DNA of 64,000 nt from JAHCIE01 sp034431435 (GCA_034431435.1 DAOUDG010000094.1:1-64000), one strand, 5' to 3'. Positions 17,260 to 26,091 are shown, numbered from the stretch's first letter. Program-made: numbers and translations. Notes: generated by a model not told the origin, from the letters alone.

Positions 17260-18063
17260 ATGCCTGATAACGACACGCCTGTCCAGACGCTCACGGGGCG
17301 GGTATCGGTCGCGCCGCCCGGTTTTTACCGGGTGCGCCTCGATATCGAGTACGATGGGACTGATTTTGTCGGTTGGCAGACTCAGGCCAGTCGACACGGT
17401 CGAACGGTCCAGCATACCCTGGAAGCCGCTATCGAGCGCGTGACGGGCAGTGCGGGGCGTATCGTCGGGGCGGGGCGGACAGACAGCGGTGTGCACGCGA
17501 CGGGGCAGGTGGCTCACTTCGACACGCAGTGGCCCCGCCCGCTGGAGGATCTTCAGCGCGCGCTCAACGCCGTCCTGCCGCTGGATGTGGCTGTCGTTGG
17601 TTTGACCGAGGCGCGGCCCGCGTTTCACGCGCGGTATGATGCGCTGGAACGCGAGTACGTTTACACCATCTTGAATCGGCCGTTGCGTGCGCCGCTGCGC
17701 GCGCGCACAGCGTGGCACGTGCCGGGGCCTCTGGATGTCGAGGCCATGCGGGCTGCCTGCGCGGTTTTCCTGGGGCGCTATGACTTCCGTGCCTTTGGCC
17801 GGCCGATGCGTGAGCGGGGATCGACAGTTCGGACTGTGACTGCCGTGGCGGCGCTAACCCACGCCGACGAGGTGGCGATCACGGTGCGTGCTGACGCTTT
17901 CCTGCGCCACATGGTCCGGCGAATGACCTTCGCCCTGGTCGAGGTGGGGCGGGGGCGGCTATCCCCCTCGGATGTCGCGAGTATCGTGGCATCGGCCGAC
18001 CCAGGCCAGCTGCGGGGGATTGCCCCGCCCCAGGGTCTGTGCCTGGTGCGAGTGATTTATTGA
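17260..18063 (+). CDS. truA: tRNA pseudouridine(38-40) synthase TruA
   Basis: Isomerises U38-U40 in the anticodon arm of tRNAs. It has 267 residues from ATG 17260; a GTG at 17239 would add seven residues. The catalytic Asp is in GAGRTDSGVHATGQVAHF. DIEYDGTDFVGWQ and RHMVRRMTFALVEVG are further family motifs. It sits between rplQ and rplM, a common bacterial order. Confidence 0.95.
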   Translation: MPDNDTPVQTLTGRVSVAPPGFYRVRLDIEYDGTDFVGWQTQASRHGRTVQHTLEAAIERVTGSAGRIVGAGRTDSGVHATGQVAHFDTQWPRPLEDLQRALNAVLPLDVAVVGLTEARPAFHARYDALEREYVYTILNRPLRAPLRARTAWHVPGPLDVEAMRAACAVFLGRYDFRAFGRPMRERGSTVRTVTAVAALTHADEVAITVRADAFLRHMVRRMTFALVEVGRGRLSPSDVASIVASADPGQLRGIAPPQGLCLVRVIY

Positions 18064-18074
18064 GGAGCCTTAGA

Positions 18075-18503
18075 GTGCGAACCTACGTGACCAAGCCCGC
18101 TGAGGTGACGCGCGAGTGGTACGTCGTGGACGCGGACGGCAAGACGCTGGGCCGCCTGGCGACGGAGATCGCGCGGGTGCTGCGCGGCAAGCATAAGCCG
18201 ATTTTTCAGCCCAACATTGACACCGGCGACTTCGTGATCGTCGTCAATGCCGATAAGGTCGTCGTGACTGGCAACAAGATCAACGACAAGTTCTACTACC
18301 GGCACTCCGGTTACCCCGGCGGCCTGAAGGCCGTCTCGCTGCGCGACATGCTCGCGACGCACCCCGACCGTGTCGTGCGCGCGGCTGTCTGGGGCATGCT
18401 GCCGCATACGCGGTTGGGCCGCCAGCAGATCAAGAAGCTCAAGGTCTATGCCCGTGCGGACCATCCACACGCGGCCCAGCAGCCGAAGCCGCTGCCTCTG
18501 TAG
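18075..18503 (+). CDS. rplM: 50S ribosomal protein L13
   Basis: L13, an early assembly protein, 142 residues. EWYVVDADGKTLGRLATEIA, YRHSGYPGGLK and VWGMLPHTRLGRQQ are signature segments. The start is GTG 18075 with GAGGAG eight bases upstream; a longer frame from 18039 would begin inside truA. It is followed by rpsI after 12 nt, the universal pairing. Confidence 0.96.
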   Translation: MRTYVTKPAEVTREWYVVDADGKTLGRLATEIARVLRGKHKPIFQPNIDTGDFVIVVNADKVVVTGNKINDKFYYRHSGYPGGLKAVSLRDMLATHPDRVVRAAVWGMLPHTRLGRQQIKKLKVYARADHPHAAQQPKPLPL

Positions 18504-18515
18504 GAGTGACACGTT

Positions 18516-18926
18516 ATGCCCATGAGTTTCCCCGGTACGTACCACTATGCTGTCGGTCGCCGCAAGGCGGCGACGGCGGTGGTGCGCCTATACGCCGGCA
18601 CTGGCACGGTTCTGGTCAACGACAAGACCATCGTCGACTATTTCGGCAGCGGCAACCAGCGCATTATCGACGAGGCGCTGGCTCCACTGCGCGCCACGGG
18701 CAATGAGGGTCGCTACAACGTGACCGTCTTGACGACGGGCGGCGGCGTCCACGGCCAGGCGGGCGCGATTCGTCTCGGTATCGCCCGTGCCCTGGACAAG
18801 GCCAACCCTGACCAGCACACCATGCTGAAGACGGCCGGCCTTCTCACGCGCGACCCGCGGGAGAAGGAGCGCAAGAAGCCCGGTCTGCGGCGCGCGCGCA
18901 AGCGGCCTCAGTACACCAAGCGCTGA
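18516..18926 (+). CDS. rpsI: 30S ribosomal protein S9
   Basis: S9, whose C-terminal Lys-Arg end reaches the P-site tRNA. It has 136 residues. YHYAVGRRKAATAVVRLY at the start, GGGVHGQAGAIRLGIARAL in the middle and RKRPQYTKR at the end are diagnostic. It is the last gene of the + strand translation cluster. Confidence 0.97.
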   Translation: MPMSFPGTYHYAVGRRKAATAVVRLYAGTGTVLVNDKTIVDYFGSGNQRIIDEALAPLRATGNEGRYNVTVLTTGGGVHGQAGAIRLGIARALDKANPDQHTMLKTAGLLTRDPREKERKKPGLRRARKRPQYTKR

Positions 18927-18954
18927 TGCCGCGTTGAGGCGAGAGCCACCATGA

Positions 18955-18983
18955 CCCCCGTTTTCCGCGTGGAAACGGGGGTT
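18955..18983 (+). terminator. Terminator after rpsI
   Basis: An eleven-base-pair stem, CCCCCGTTTTCC / GGAAACGGGGG with one bulged T, around loop GCGT, followed by TT. It stands 28 nt after rpsI, with the convergent prenyltransferase gene ending beyond it. Confidence 0.7.
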
Positions 18984-18993
18984 CGCTCAGGGA

Positions 18994-19038
18994 GGACCAG
19001 GGACCTATTGGCTTAGCCCGATGGTCTTTGGTCCTCCG
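18994..19038. repeat. Dispersed 45-bp intergenic repeat, copy 1
   Basis: GGACC, a second GGACC, a central TTAGCCCG, then TGG and GGTCCT form an imperfect inverted repeat. It aligns without gaps over 45 bases to the copy at 63549-63593. It lies at the 3' ends of two convergent genes. Confidence 0.6.
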
Positions 19039-19049
19039 CCTTTGGTCGC

Positions 19050-19991
19050 CTACGCGGGCAGCACGTACATCACGAGCAGGGCGGTCAGAATCCAGAGCAC
19101 GATGTCGATGAGCAGGGGCTTGTCGCGGAAGAGAAGCTCGTCGGGGCTGCCCCCCTCGCCGCGCACGTGGATGAGGTACTGGTAGCGGAAGATGCCGTAG
19201 AGGACGAAGGGAATCGTCAGCATCATGGTGTGGTTGGCGGGTAGGTTGGGGGCGGAGAAGGTGTAGAAGGCGTAGGTGACCGCTGTCGCTGCCGTCACCA
19301 GGCCCATCATGTCGTCCAGCAGGCGCAGATTGTACTCGGACAGAATCCTGCGGTGGCCGTCGGCTGCGCCGCGCAGCAGGGTCAGCTCGTGACGGCGCTT
19401 GCCAATGGCGATAAACAGGGCCAGCAGGGTCACGCAGATATACAGCCACGGCGAGAAATTGCGCGCCTCGACGAGCACGACGCCGGCCGCGACGCGCAAG
19501 ACGAAGCCCGCCGCGATGCCGAAGACATCGATGATGACCACGTGCTTGAGCCAGAAGGTGTAGGCGACCTGGACGACGAGATAGGTGAGGGCGACGGCCC
19601 CAAACTGCCAGTCGAGCCAGAAGCTCAATGGAATCATCGTCACGATCAGGGCAACGGCGGTGACCACGGCGACAGGCGGCGACAGGCGACCCGAGGCCAG
19701 CGGGCGATTCTTCTTGGTGGGGTGGAGCCGGTCCGCCTCGATGTCGGCCAGGTCGTTCATCAAGTAGACGGCGCTGGACAACAGGCAGAAAATGACGAAG
19801 CCCGCCGTGGTCTTGAGAAACAGCGGGACATCGAACAGCTTGGCGTCAAAAACCAGGGCGGCGTAGATAAAGAGGTTCTTGCTCCACTGCCGGGGGCGCA
19901 TGGCCTTGAACAGCATCCGCGCCTGGCGGGCGGGGCTGGCGGCGACGGGGGTGTCGGCGCGGGGCGGTGGAGTCACGAGTTGTTCATCCAT
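19050..19991 (-). CDS. UbiA-family prenyltransferase, probably decaprenyl-phosphate phosphoribosyltransferase
   Basis: Integral membrane protein of 313 residues with about eight or nine hydrophobic segments. The Asp-rich active-site motif NDLADIEADRLHPTKKNRP is the form seen in the decaprenyl-phosphate 5-phosphoribosyltransferase branch of the UbiA superfamily, which moves phosphoribose from PRPP to a polyprenyl phosphate. Other UbiA enzymes use aromatic acceptors, so the substrate is inference. The N-terminal 25 residues are Pro/Ala-rich and cytosolic. It is divergent from tlyA, with only 53 nt between the starts. Confidence 0.8.
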   Translation of the reverse strand: MDEQLVTPPPRADTPVAASPARQARMLFKAMRPRQWSKNLFIYAALVFDAKLFDVPLFLKTTAGFVIFCLLSSAVYLMNDLADIEADRLHPTKKNRPLASGRLSPPVAVVTAVALIVTMIPLSFWLDWQFGAVALTYLVVQVAYTFWLKHVVIIDVFGIAAGFVLRVAAGVVLVEARNFSPWLYICVTLLALFIAIGKRRHELTLLRGAADGHRRILSEYNLRLLDDMMGLVTAATAVTYAFYTFSAPNLPANHTMMLTIPFVLYGIFRYQYLIHVRGEGGSPDELLFRDKPLLIDIVLWILTALLVMYVLPA

Positions 19992-20044
19992 ATGGCTAAG
20001 CCTACTCCATTGTCAGCGGTCAGTCAAAAGACGGGGCAGCGCCT

Positions 20045-20827
20045 GTGAAGGAGCGTCTTGACACCCTCCTCGTGCAGCGCGGACTCGCCGACAGCCGTAC
20101 CCAGGCGCAGCGTCTCATCGCGGCGGGTGAGGTGCGCGTGGCGGGCGAGGTGGCCGACAAGCCCGGCGTCAAGGTCGCCGCCGACGCGATGATCACGGTC
20201 GCGGCGCGACCCCAGTTCGCCAGTCGCGGTGGGCTGAAGCTGGCCGCCGCGCTGGACGCCTTCGGGATAGCCGTCGCTGGCAAGGTGGCGTTGGATGTGG
20301 GCGCGTCGACAGGTGGCTTCACGGATGCGCTGCTGCAACGCGGCGCAGCGCGGGTGTACGCCGTGGACGTGGGCTACGGGCAACTGGCGTGGCAGTTGCG
20401 CCAGGACGAGCGGGTCGTGGTCATGGACCGCACCAATATTCGCTATCTGGCAAGTCTGCCCGAGGCGGTGGACGTGGTGGTCATCGATGTATCCTTCATC
20501 TCCCTCCAGCTGGTGTTGCCGGTCGTGCCGCGGCTGGCGCGACCGGCTGCCGACGTGGTGACCCTGGTGAAGCCCCAGTTCGAGGTGGGCAAGGGGCAGG
20601 TGGGCAAGGGCGGGGTGGTCCGCGACCCCGCCCAGCGCCGCGCGGCGCTGCGGGACGTGCTGACCTGGGCAGCGGCCAACGGCTACGGCGTGCAAGGTGT
20701 GATGGCCTCGCCTATCGTGGGCCCCGCCGGCAACCGCGAGTTCCTGGCTCACCTGACCGTTGGCGGCGTGACGAATGTCGACATAAACGAGGCGATTGAG
20801 GCGGCCGTAGCTGCCTTGCCGGGTTGA
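20045..20827 (+). CDS. tlyA: TlyA family 2'-O-ribose rRNA methyltransferase
   Basis: 260 residues from a GTG start. Residues 1-60 form an S4 RNA-binding domain (RLDTLLVQRGLADSRTQAQR). The FtsJ-like methyltransferase domain follows, with the SAM site ALDVGASTGGFTDALLQRGA. TlyA in mycobacteria methylates 16S and 23S rRNA at the subunit interface and determines capreomycin sensitivity; older annotations call it hemolysin A. The late GGVVRDPAQRRAALRDVL segment is also typical. Confidence 0.92.
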   Translation: MKERLDTLLVQRGLADSRTQAQRLIAAGEVRVAGEVADKPGVKVAADAMITVAARPQFASRGGLKLAAALDAFGIAVAGKVALDVGASTGGFTDALLQRGAARVYAVDVGYGQLAWQLRQDERVVVMDRTNIRYLASLPEAVDVVVIDVSFISLQLVLPVVPRLARPAADVVTLVKPQFEVGKGQVGKGGVVRDPAQRRAALRDVLTWAAANGYGVQGVMASPIVGPAGNREFLAHLTVGGVTNVDINEAIEAAVAALPG

Positions 20828-20899
20828 GCGTCTGCCCGACGAGCCAAGACAAGGGATGAGGAGTCACGCTGTAGTCCGGCAGTGTGTTGCGCTCCCCGT

Positions 20900-20919
20900 C
20901 GTTGGTCCTTGGTCCTTCG
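20900..20919. repeat. Half copy of the dispersed intergenic repeat
   Basis: CGTTGGTCCTTGGTCCTTCG matches the right half of the 45-bp element at 18994 and 63549. Its second TTGGTC also serves as the -35 of the presumed lepA promoter. Confidence 0.5.
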
Positions 20920-20937
20920 TCGCCTGCCGAGTATACT
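20909..20937 (+). promoter_or_regulatory. Promoter of lepA
   Basis: TTGGTC (20909-20914), 17-nt spacer, TATACT (20932-20937), about 34 nt before the lepA ATG. The -35 lies inside a half copy of the dispersed repeat. Confidence 0.55.
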
Positions 20938-20970
20938 TTAGCGTCCGTTGCAGCACACCCAGGGAACGCG

Positions 20971-22770
20971 ATGAAACAGAGTCACATTCGGAACTTCTCC
21001 ATTATTGCCCATATTGACCACGGCAAGAGCACTCTCTCCGACCGGCTGCTGGAGCGCACCGGCACGCTAACCCAGCGCGAGATGTCGGAGCAGGTGCTGG
21101 ACCAGATGGAACTGGAGCGGGAAAAAGGCATCACCATCAAGGCGAAGGCCGTGCGCATGGACTACAAGGCGGCCGACGGCCAGGTGTATGAGATGAATCT
21201 CATCGACACGCCCGGCCACGTTGACTTCACCTACGAGGTCAGCCGCGCCTTGCAGGCGTGCGAGGGGGCGGTGCTGGTGGTGGATGCGTCGCAGGGCATC
21301 GAGGCGCAAACCCTTGCCAACCTGTACCTGGCTCTGGACAACAACCTCGCCGTCATCCCGGTCATCAACAAGATCGATCTGCCCGCGGCGCAGCCGGAGA
21401 AGGTGGCGCAGGAGATCGAGGACCTCATCGGCATCGACCAGGGTGACATCATCCTGGCGTCGGCCAAGGAGGGCGTCGGCGTCGACGAGCTGCTGGCGGC
21501 CATCGTCGCGCGTATCCCGCCGCCCCAGGGCGATGCGGACGGACCATTGCGCGCCCTCATCTTCGACTCCCACTACGACCCGTACAAGGGCGTCATTGCC
21601 TACGTGCGTGTCATCGACGGCGCGATGCGCCTGGGTAAGCCGCTCTATCTGATGGCGGGCGACCAGAGGGTGGACGCGCTGGAAATCGGCGTGTTCCGCC
21701 CGCGCATGACCGCCGTCCAGGAACTGGTGGCGGGCGAGGTGGGTTACGTCGCGACGGGCCTCAAGAGTGTGCGTGAGGTGTCGGTGGGCGATACGGTGAC
21801 GACGGTGGAGGGGGGCGCGGAGCATTCTCTGCCCGGCTACCGACCCGCCAAGCCGATGGTCTTCGCGGGCATGTACCCGGTCGACTCGGACCAGTATTAT
21901 GAGTTGCGCGACGCCCTGGAGAAGCTCAAGCTCAACGATGCGTCGCTGATCTACGAGCCGGAAAGCTCGGCGGCGCTGGGCTTCGGCTTCCGCTGCGGCT
22001 TCCTGGGTCTGTTGCACCTGGAGATTGTCCAGGAGCGGCTGGAGCGCGAGTACGACCTGAACCTGCTGGTGACCGCGCCGAGCGTGGAGTACGAGGTGCT
22101 CAAGCGCAATGGTGAGGTCATCATCGTGGATAACCCGGCCGATCTGCCCGACCCGACCGACATCGAGGCCATCGAAGAGCCGTGGATGAAGCTGAGTATC
22201 TTCACCCCCGCCGAGTACATCGGCACGGTCATGGAACTGGTGCGCAATCGGCGCGGCGTCATGGAGAAGATGGAGTACCTGGACGAGACCCGCGTCCACA
22301 TGACCTTCGACATGCCGCTGGCCGAGCTGATCGTGGATTTCTACGACCAGCTCAAGAGCCGGACCCGCGGCTACGCCTCGCTGGATTACCACTTCGCGGG
22401 CAACCGCGTCGAGGACCTGGTGAAGATGGACATCCTGGTCAACGAGCAGGCGGTGGACGCGCTGAGCCTGATCGTGGCCCGCGACAAGGCCTACGAGAAG
22501 GGGTCGGCGCTGGCCCTGAAGCTGAAGCAGGTCATCCCGCGCCAGCTGTTCCCCGTGCCTATCCAGGCGTCCATTGGCGGCCGCATCATCGCCCGCGAGA
22601 CGGTCAAGGCGATGGGCAAGAACGTGCTCGCCAAGTGCTACGGCGGCGACATCACCCGCAAGCGCAAGCTGTTGGAGAAGCAGAAAGAGGGCAAGAAGCG
22701 CATGAAGCGCCTGGGGAACGTGGAGATTCCCCAGGAGGCGTTCATGGCGGTCCTCAAGCTGGACGAGTAG
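20971..22770 (+). CDS. lepA: Elongation factor 4 (LepA)
   Basis: Ribosome-dependent translational GTPase linked to back-translocation and 30S biogenesis. It has 599 residues from ATG 20971 behind AGGGAA; the frame extends upstream to 20884 but would start before the promoter. The P-loop IAHIDHGKSTLSDRL, switch II DTPGHVDF and NKIDLP are intact. The LepA-specific C-terminal domain is recognised by GGRIIARETVKAMGKNVLAKCYGGDITRKRKLL. Confidence 0.97.
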   Translation: MKQSHIRNFSIIAHIDHGKSTLSDRLLERTGTLTQREMSEQVLDQMELEREKGITIKAKAVRMDYKAADGQVYEMNLIDTPGHVDFTYEVSRALQACEGAVLVVDASQGIEAQTLANLYLALDNNLAVIPVINKIDLPAAQPEKVAQEIEDLIGIDQGDIILASAKEGVGVDELLAAIVARIPPPQGDADGPLRALIFDSHYDPYKGVIAYVRVIDGAMRLGKPLYLMAGDQRVDALEIGVFRPRMTAVQELVAGEVGYVATGLKSVREVSVGDTVTTVEGGAEHSLPGYRPAKPMVFAGMYPVDSDQYYELRDALEKLKLNDASLIYEPESSAALGFGFRCGFLGLLHLEIVQERLEREYDLNLLVTAPSVEYEVLKRNGEVIIVDNPADLPDPTDIEAIEEPWMKLSIFTPAEYIGTVMELVRNRRGVMEKMEYLDETRVHMTFDMPLAELIVDFYDQLKSRTRGYASLDYHFAGNRVEDLVKMDILVNEQAVDALSLIVARDKAYEKGSALALKLKQVIPRQLFPVPIQASIGGRIIARETVKAMGKNVLAKCYGGDITRKRKLLEKQKEGKKRMKRLGNVEIPQEAFMAVLKLDE

Positions 22771-22868
22771 CCGCCGCCTGGAGTGCGGCAGCCATGCTGC
22801 CGCGCCGCAGGCTTCAGACAAGGCGAGACAGACTGAACAGCAGGGGCTGAATGGAACGGTCCAATGCC

Positions 22869-22900
22869 ACGGCCCCCACCTCGCGCGAGGTGGGGGCCGT
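22869..22900 (+). terminator. Long perfect palindrome after lepA
   Basis: A 32-nt perfect inverted repeat from ACGGCCCCCACC to GGTGGGGGCCGT with CGCGCG at the centre, 98 nt after the lepA stop. The stem is very stable but no U-run follows, so it may be a terminator acting without one, or a bidirectional end. Confidence 0.55.
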
Positions 22901-22924
22901 CCAGGCTGGCGTCATCGAGGCGGA

Positions 22925-22954
22925 TTGGCGCGCAAGTCCCCAGGTCCATATAAT
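22925..22954 (+). promoter_or_regulatory. Promoter of the small zinc-ribbon gene
   Basis: TTGGCG (22925-22930), 18-nt spacer, TATAAT (22949-22954). Transcription from here would begin near 22961 and rules out the long reading frame starting at 22851. Confidence 0.6.
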
Positions 22955-23012
22955 CCCTGGTGTCGTTCATGCTCGCCGGCTCATGGGCCGTGGCCCTGCT
23001 CAGGAGGTCATC

Positions 23013-23330
23013 GTGATCGAGGCTTCACCTCACGGTATGCATTTATCCCAGACCTATCCCAGTGGCGCGGAAGAGTGGTTGTGTCCGGCTTGCGGTCGGC
23101 GCTTCGTCATGGAGTGGATGCCCGCTTTCAAGCGGATCATCCTTGAGCGCGGCGACGAGGGGGTCGCGCACAGCGGGGCGAAGGGGCTGCCGGGCCTAAG
23201 CCTCAGCGCGGGGACTCTCCCGCCGGCCGACGCCAGCCCATCGCCTGAGGGGGAGACACGGCTGCCCGACGACCTGCGCCGCTGGCTGCGGGACGCGGGC
23301 TTCGAGGACTGGTGGGGCCAGGACGAGTAG
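23013..23330 (+). CDS. Small protein with one CxxC zinc-ribbon motif, function unknown
   Basis: 105 residues from GTG 23013, with AGGAGG at 23002-23007 five bases upstream. A longer frame from 22851 is rejected: it would contain the lepA palindrome and the promoter. EEWLCPACGRRFVMEW holds a single CxxC knuckle, followed by a Gly/Ala/Pro-rich linker and an acidic end (LRRWLRDAGFEDWWGQDE). I do not recognise a named family. It is a lone gene between two hairpins. Confidence 0.65.
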   Translation: MIEASPHGMHLSQTYPSGAEEWLCPACGRRFVMEWMPAFKRIILERGDEGVAHSGAKGLPGLSLSAGTLPPADASPSPEGETRLPDDLRRWLRDAGFEDWWGQDE

Positions 23331-23412
23331 CTCCTGGCTGAGTTGGGACCGCTACGCCCGGCATGGGGCGTGTCACACCCGCCAGTGATAGGGACGGACC
23401 AGTCATTCAAGA

Positions 23413-23450
23413 CAGGGCTACCCGATGGACAGCCATCGAGTAGCCCTGTT
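23413..23450. terminator. Bidirectional terminator between convergent genes
   Basis: CAGGGCTAC and GTAGCCCTG pair, continued inward by GATGG/CCATC around ACAG. T-rich bases follow on both sides. It separates the + strand zinc-ribbon gene from the - strand hypothetical gene. Confidence 0.65.
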
Positions 23451-23488
23451 GTATTCAGCCTATGCGGTTGTCAGGACTGACCTGAATC

Positions 23489-23914
23489 CTAGACTGGGTC
23501 GTACAGCTGCACGAGCGGCCCTTCGCTGAAGCCGGCGATCTCGTTGGGGAAGCCGCCGTTGGTGTACAGCAGGACCGTCACCAGCTTGTACGTGCCGGCC
23601 GGCACCGCGCCAGCGGCGACGTTGATGTCGGCGTGGTAGTTGCGGGGCAGGGGCAGCGGAGGGGTAGTGGCCACGGGTACGTTCACCGTCGGCCCAATCT
23701 GACCCTCGAAGCCGGGGCCGATGGACTCCAGGTAGGCGCGCAGGTGCCAGTCGCCGCCCATGATCGCCGCGGCTGGCCCATTGACGAACCAGTCGGCGTG
23801 CACCCTGAAGGGATCGGTCGTCTTGACGATGGTGGCGGGAGCCTGACCAGGATCGATCAGGACCGCACTGAGGGCGCCGGCCAGAGACATAGGGTTGGGA
23901 ACTTCAAACGTCAT
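23489..23914 (-). CDS. Hypothetical protein
   Basis: 141 residues, no family recognised. The ATG at 23914 has AAGGAG ten bases upstream. The composition (many Val, Thr, Pro, Gly, with alternating hydrophobic stretches such as YKLVTVLLYTNGG) suggests an all-beta fold. There is no signal peptide or Cys. It lies downstream of the BTAD regulator on the same strand, 157 nt away, with a direct repeat between them, so it is a candidate target of that regulator. Confidence 0.6.
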   Translation of the reverse strand: MTFEVPNPMSLAGALSAVLIDPGQAPATIVKTTDPFRVHADWFVNGPAAAIMGGDWHLRAYLESIGPGFEGQIGPTVNVPVATTPPLPLPRNYHADINVAAGAVPAGTYKLVTVLLYTNGGFPNEIAGFSEGPLVQLYDPV

Positions 23915-24017
23915 CGCACACTCTCCTTGTGTTTCCTACGCTTGGGTTGATGGCTGGTGGGAGGGGCCCGTCTCCCGTCTCAGCATGTCTGTAGTAAACG
24001 CAACGGCGATTAGGGAA

Positions 24018-24036
24018 CGCTTAGCGGCTCGCTTAG
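24018..24036 (-). promoter_or_regulatory. Direct heptamer repeat, candidate operator
   Basis: CGCTTAG occurs at 24018-24024 and again at 24030-24036, a 12-bp period, about 105 bp upstream of the hypothetical gene. SARP/BTAD regulators usually bind direct heptamer repeats about 11 bp apart, so this is suggestive only. Confidence 0.3.
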
Positions 24037-24071
24037 GCGGCGCGGCAGCCGAAATAAGTGGCTCATCGGTG

Positions 24072-24890
24072 TCAGGTGGCAAGTTGCTGGCGCAGAACGC
24101 GATAGAGCCGGGTAATGGCGTCGCCGGGCGAGACGCTCAGTTCCGCGCGCAGGGTGGCGACGCAGATGTGGTATTGCTGCACGGCGAGATGGCGCTGCCC
24201 CTGGTGCGCGTAGCATTGCATCAGGCGGTGGTGCGCCTCTTCGTGGCAGTTGTCGTGGCGCAGCATCAGGTGGCACGCCTGGATGCACTCGGCGATTTGG
24301 TCGTGCTCCAGATACTGGCGGCTGAGCTGGTCAAGAGTGTCCAGGTACATCATTCTCAGGCGGACGCGCTCCACGATGGGCCAATCGAGATAAGGCTCAT
24401 CAGCCATGAACTCGCCTCGATAGAGGCTGGCTGCCTGCCCGTACTCGGCGAGGGCGGCGTACAGTCGCCCATCCCTTGCCAGGCGCTGCGCGTCGGCCAG
24501 GCGTGCGCAGAACTCCTCCGTGTCGACCCAGACGGTAAGGGTAGGGTGGAAGCGGTAGGCGTCGTTCTCGAAGAGCAGGATGGGGGCGCTGGTGGCCGTG
24601 CGCATGACGGAGCGCACGGCGTGCAACGCGACGTTGAGGCAATTGCGTGCGGCGCGAGGGTCCGCGTCGGGCCAGAATTGGGCCATCAAGGTTACGCGCG
24701 GGACGGGTTGCGCGCGATGGGCAATCAGGTAGCGAAAGAGGCCTCGGCTCAACCGGCCGGGCCAGCTGTCGAGCGGGTGATCGTCGAAGGTGGCCTGAAA
24801 CGCGCCGAGCAGTGTGACGGCTAGAACAGACCCTGTCGTCGGCGCGGGACCGGCTGACGCCTGGGGGGAGGGCGTCGTGCAGGCAAGCAT
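24072..24890 (-). CDS. BTAD-domain (SARP-like) transcriptional regulator
   Basis: 272 residues. The N-terminal winged-helix region (about residues 25-110) is of the type that ends with ...LNVALHAVRSVMR and has a DAYRFHP strand. The bacterial transcriptional activator domain follows (about 120-265), an all-helical TPR-like domain with RGEFMADEPYLDWPIVERVRLR. It has no NTPase domain, so it resembles small SARP activators, common in Actinobacteria and Chloroflexota. It is divergent from proB. Its target is unknown; the gene downstream is the first candidate. Confidence 0.8.
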   Translation of the reverse strand: MLACTTPSPQASAGPAPTTGSVLAVTLLGAFQATFDDHPLDSWPGRLSRGLFRYLIAHRAQPVPRVTLMAQFWPDADPRAARNCLNVALHAVRSVMRTATSAPILLFENDAYRFHPTLTVWVDTEEFCARLADAQRLARDGRLYAALAEYGQAASLYRGEFMADEPYLDWPIVERVRLRMMYLDTLDQLSRQYLEHDQIAECIQACHLMLRHDNCHEEAHHRLMQCYAHQGQRHLAVQQYHICVATLRAELSVSPGDAITRLYRVLRQQLAT

Positions 24891-24932
24891 GGCTCATCTC
24901 CTTTCAAGGTAGTGTCATGGCGGTGGACTCGC

Positions 24933-24938
24933 TATAAT
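24933..24938 (+). promoter_or_regulatory. -10 element of proB (leaderless)
   Basis: A consensus TATAAT ends seven bases before the proB ATG. Transcription would begin at or next to the A of the start codon, so the mRNA is probably leaderless. The -35 (TAGTGT at 24910) is weak. Confidence 0.55.
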
Positions 24939-24945
24939 TGGGGCC

Positions 24946-26046
24946 ATGACCTACCAACGCATTGTTCTGAAACTCGGTACTAATGTCCTGACGGCTGGTG
25001 GGCCGCGCCTGAGCCGTCCTCGTATCCTGGAACTGGTGCGCCAGGTGGCGCATCTGCACGCCGGCGGGCGGGAGATCGTCGTTGTCTCATCGGGCGCGGT
25101 ATTGGCGGGGCGCGAGCGGCTGAATCTATACGAGCGGCAGCGCGGCATTCCCCTCAAGCAGATGCTGGCCGCCGTCGGCCAGTCGCGGCTGATGCACCTG
25201 TACGGCCAACTGTTCGACCTGTACGACATTCCTGTCGCGCAGGCGTTACTCACGCGCGCCGACCTGGCCGACCGAACCCGTTACCTCAATGCGCGGAACA
25301 CGCTGCTGGCGTTGCTGGAGCGGCGGGTCATCCCCATCATCAACGAGAATGACGTGGTCGGTGTGGAGGAGCTGCGCATCGGTGACAACGACAACCTGTC
25401 GGCCCTGGTTGCTAACCTCATCGATGCCGACTTGCTGGTCATGCTCACCGATGCGGCGGGGCTGTTCACGGCCGACCCGCGGGTCGCGCCGGACGCGGTT
25501 CTCATCCCCGAGGTGGCGCAGATCGACGACGCTGTGCGCGCGCTGGCCGGGGGCACGGCCACGGGGCGTGGCACGGGCGGCATGATCACCAAGATTCAGG
25601 CGGCGGAACTGGCGACGCGGGCGGGCACGACGACCATTGTCGCGGCGGGGGGTGTGCCTGATGTGCTGCCCCGACTGGCCGCCGGCGAGGCTCTCGGCAC
25701 GCGCTTCGTCGCCCAGGCAACGCACCTCGACTCCCGTAAGCGATGGCTGCTGGCGGATCCGGCGCGCGGCCAGTTAGTGGTGGATGAGGGAGCGGCTCGC
25801 GCGTTGCGGGAGCAGGGCAAGAGTCTATTGCCGGCCGGAGTCGTCCACGTGCATGGCGACTTTGCGCGAGGCGCAACCGTGCGGGTATGTGATCTGGCCG
25901 GGCAGGATGTGGCGCGCGGGCTGACGTCGTACAACTCGGCCGATCTGCGGGTCATCGCGGGTCTCAAGTCGGCGGATATCGAGGCCCGCCTGGGCTACGA
26001 TTACGGCGCCGAGGTCATTCATCGCAACGACCTGGTGCTGCTGTAG
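24946..26046 (+). CDS. proB: Glutamate 5-kinase
   Basis: First step of proline synthesis, phosphorylating glutamate. It has 366 residues, the long form with a C-terminal PUA domain. The kinase part shows VLKLGTNVLT, VVSSGAVLAGRE, NENDVVGVEELRIGDND and the GTGGMITKIQAAELA segment. The PUA domain spans roughly residues 280-360. No Shine-Dalgarno stands before the ATG, in line with a leaderless transcript. proA is not adjacent but 3.2 kb downstream. Confidence 0.96.
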   Translation: MTYQRIVLKLGTNVLTAGGPRLSRPRILELVRQVAHLHAGGREIVVVSSGAVLAGRERLNLYERQRGIPLKQMLAAVGQSRLMHLYGQLFDLYDIPVAQALLTRADLADRTRYLNARNTLLALLERRVIPIINENDVVGVEELRIGDNDNLSALVANLIDADLLVMLTDAAGLFTADPRVAPDAVLIPEVAQIDDAVRALAGGTATGRGTGGMITKIQAAELATRAGTTTIVAAGGVPDVLPRLAAGEALGTRFVAQATHLDSRKRWLLADPARGQLVVDEGAARALREQGKSLLPAGVVHVHGDFARGATVRVCDLAGQDVARGLTSYNSADLRVIAGLKSADIEARLGYDYGAEVIHRNDLVLL

Positions 26047-26091
26047 GCGGGCGAATGTGAGCCTAGCATACCCCAGGACCGGACATCGCGC

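Noticed and set aside
21067..22821. 584-residue open frame on the - strand
   Set aside because: Exact antisense of lepA; an open shadow frame caused by high GC, with no family motif.
22851..23012. Longer start for the small zinc-ribbon gene
   Set aside because: It contains the lepA palindrome and a TATAAT promoter; GTG 23013 has an ideal Shine-Dalgarno.
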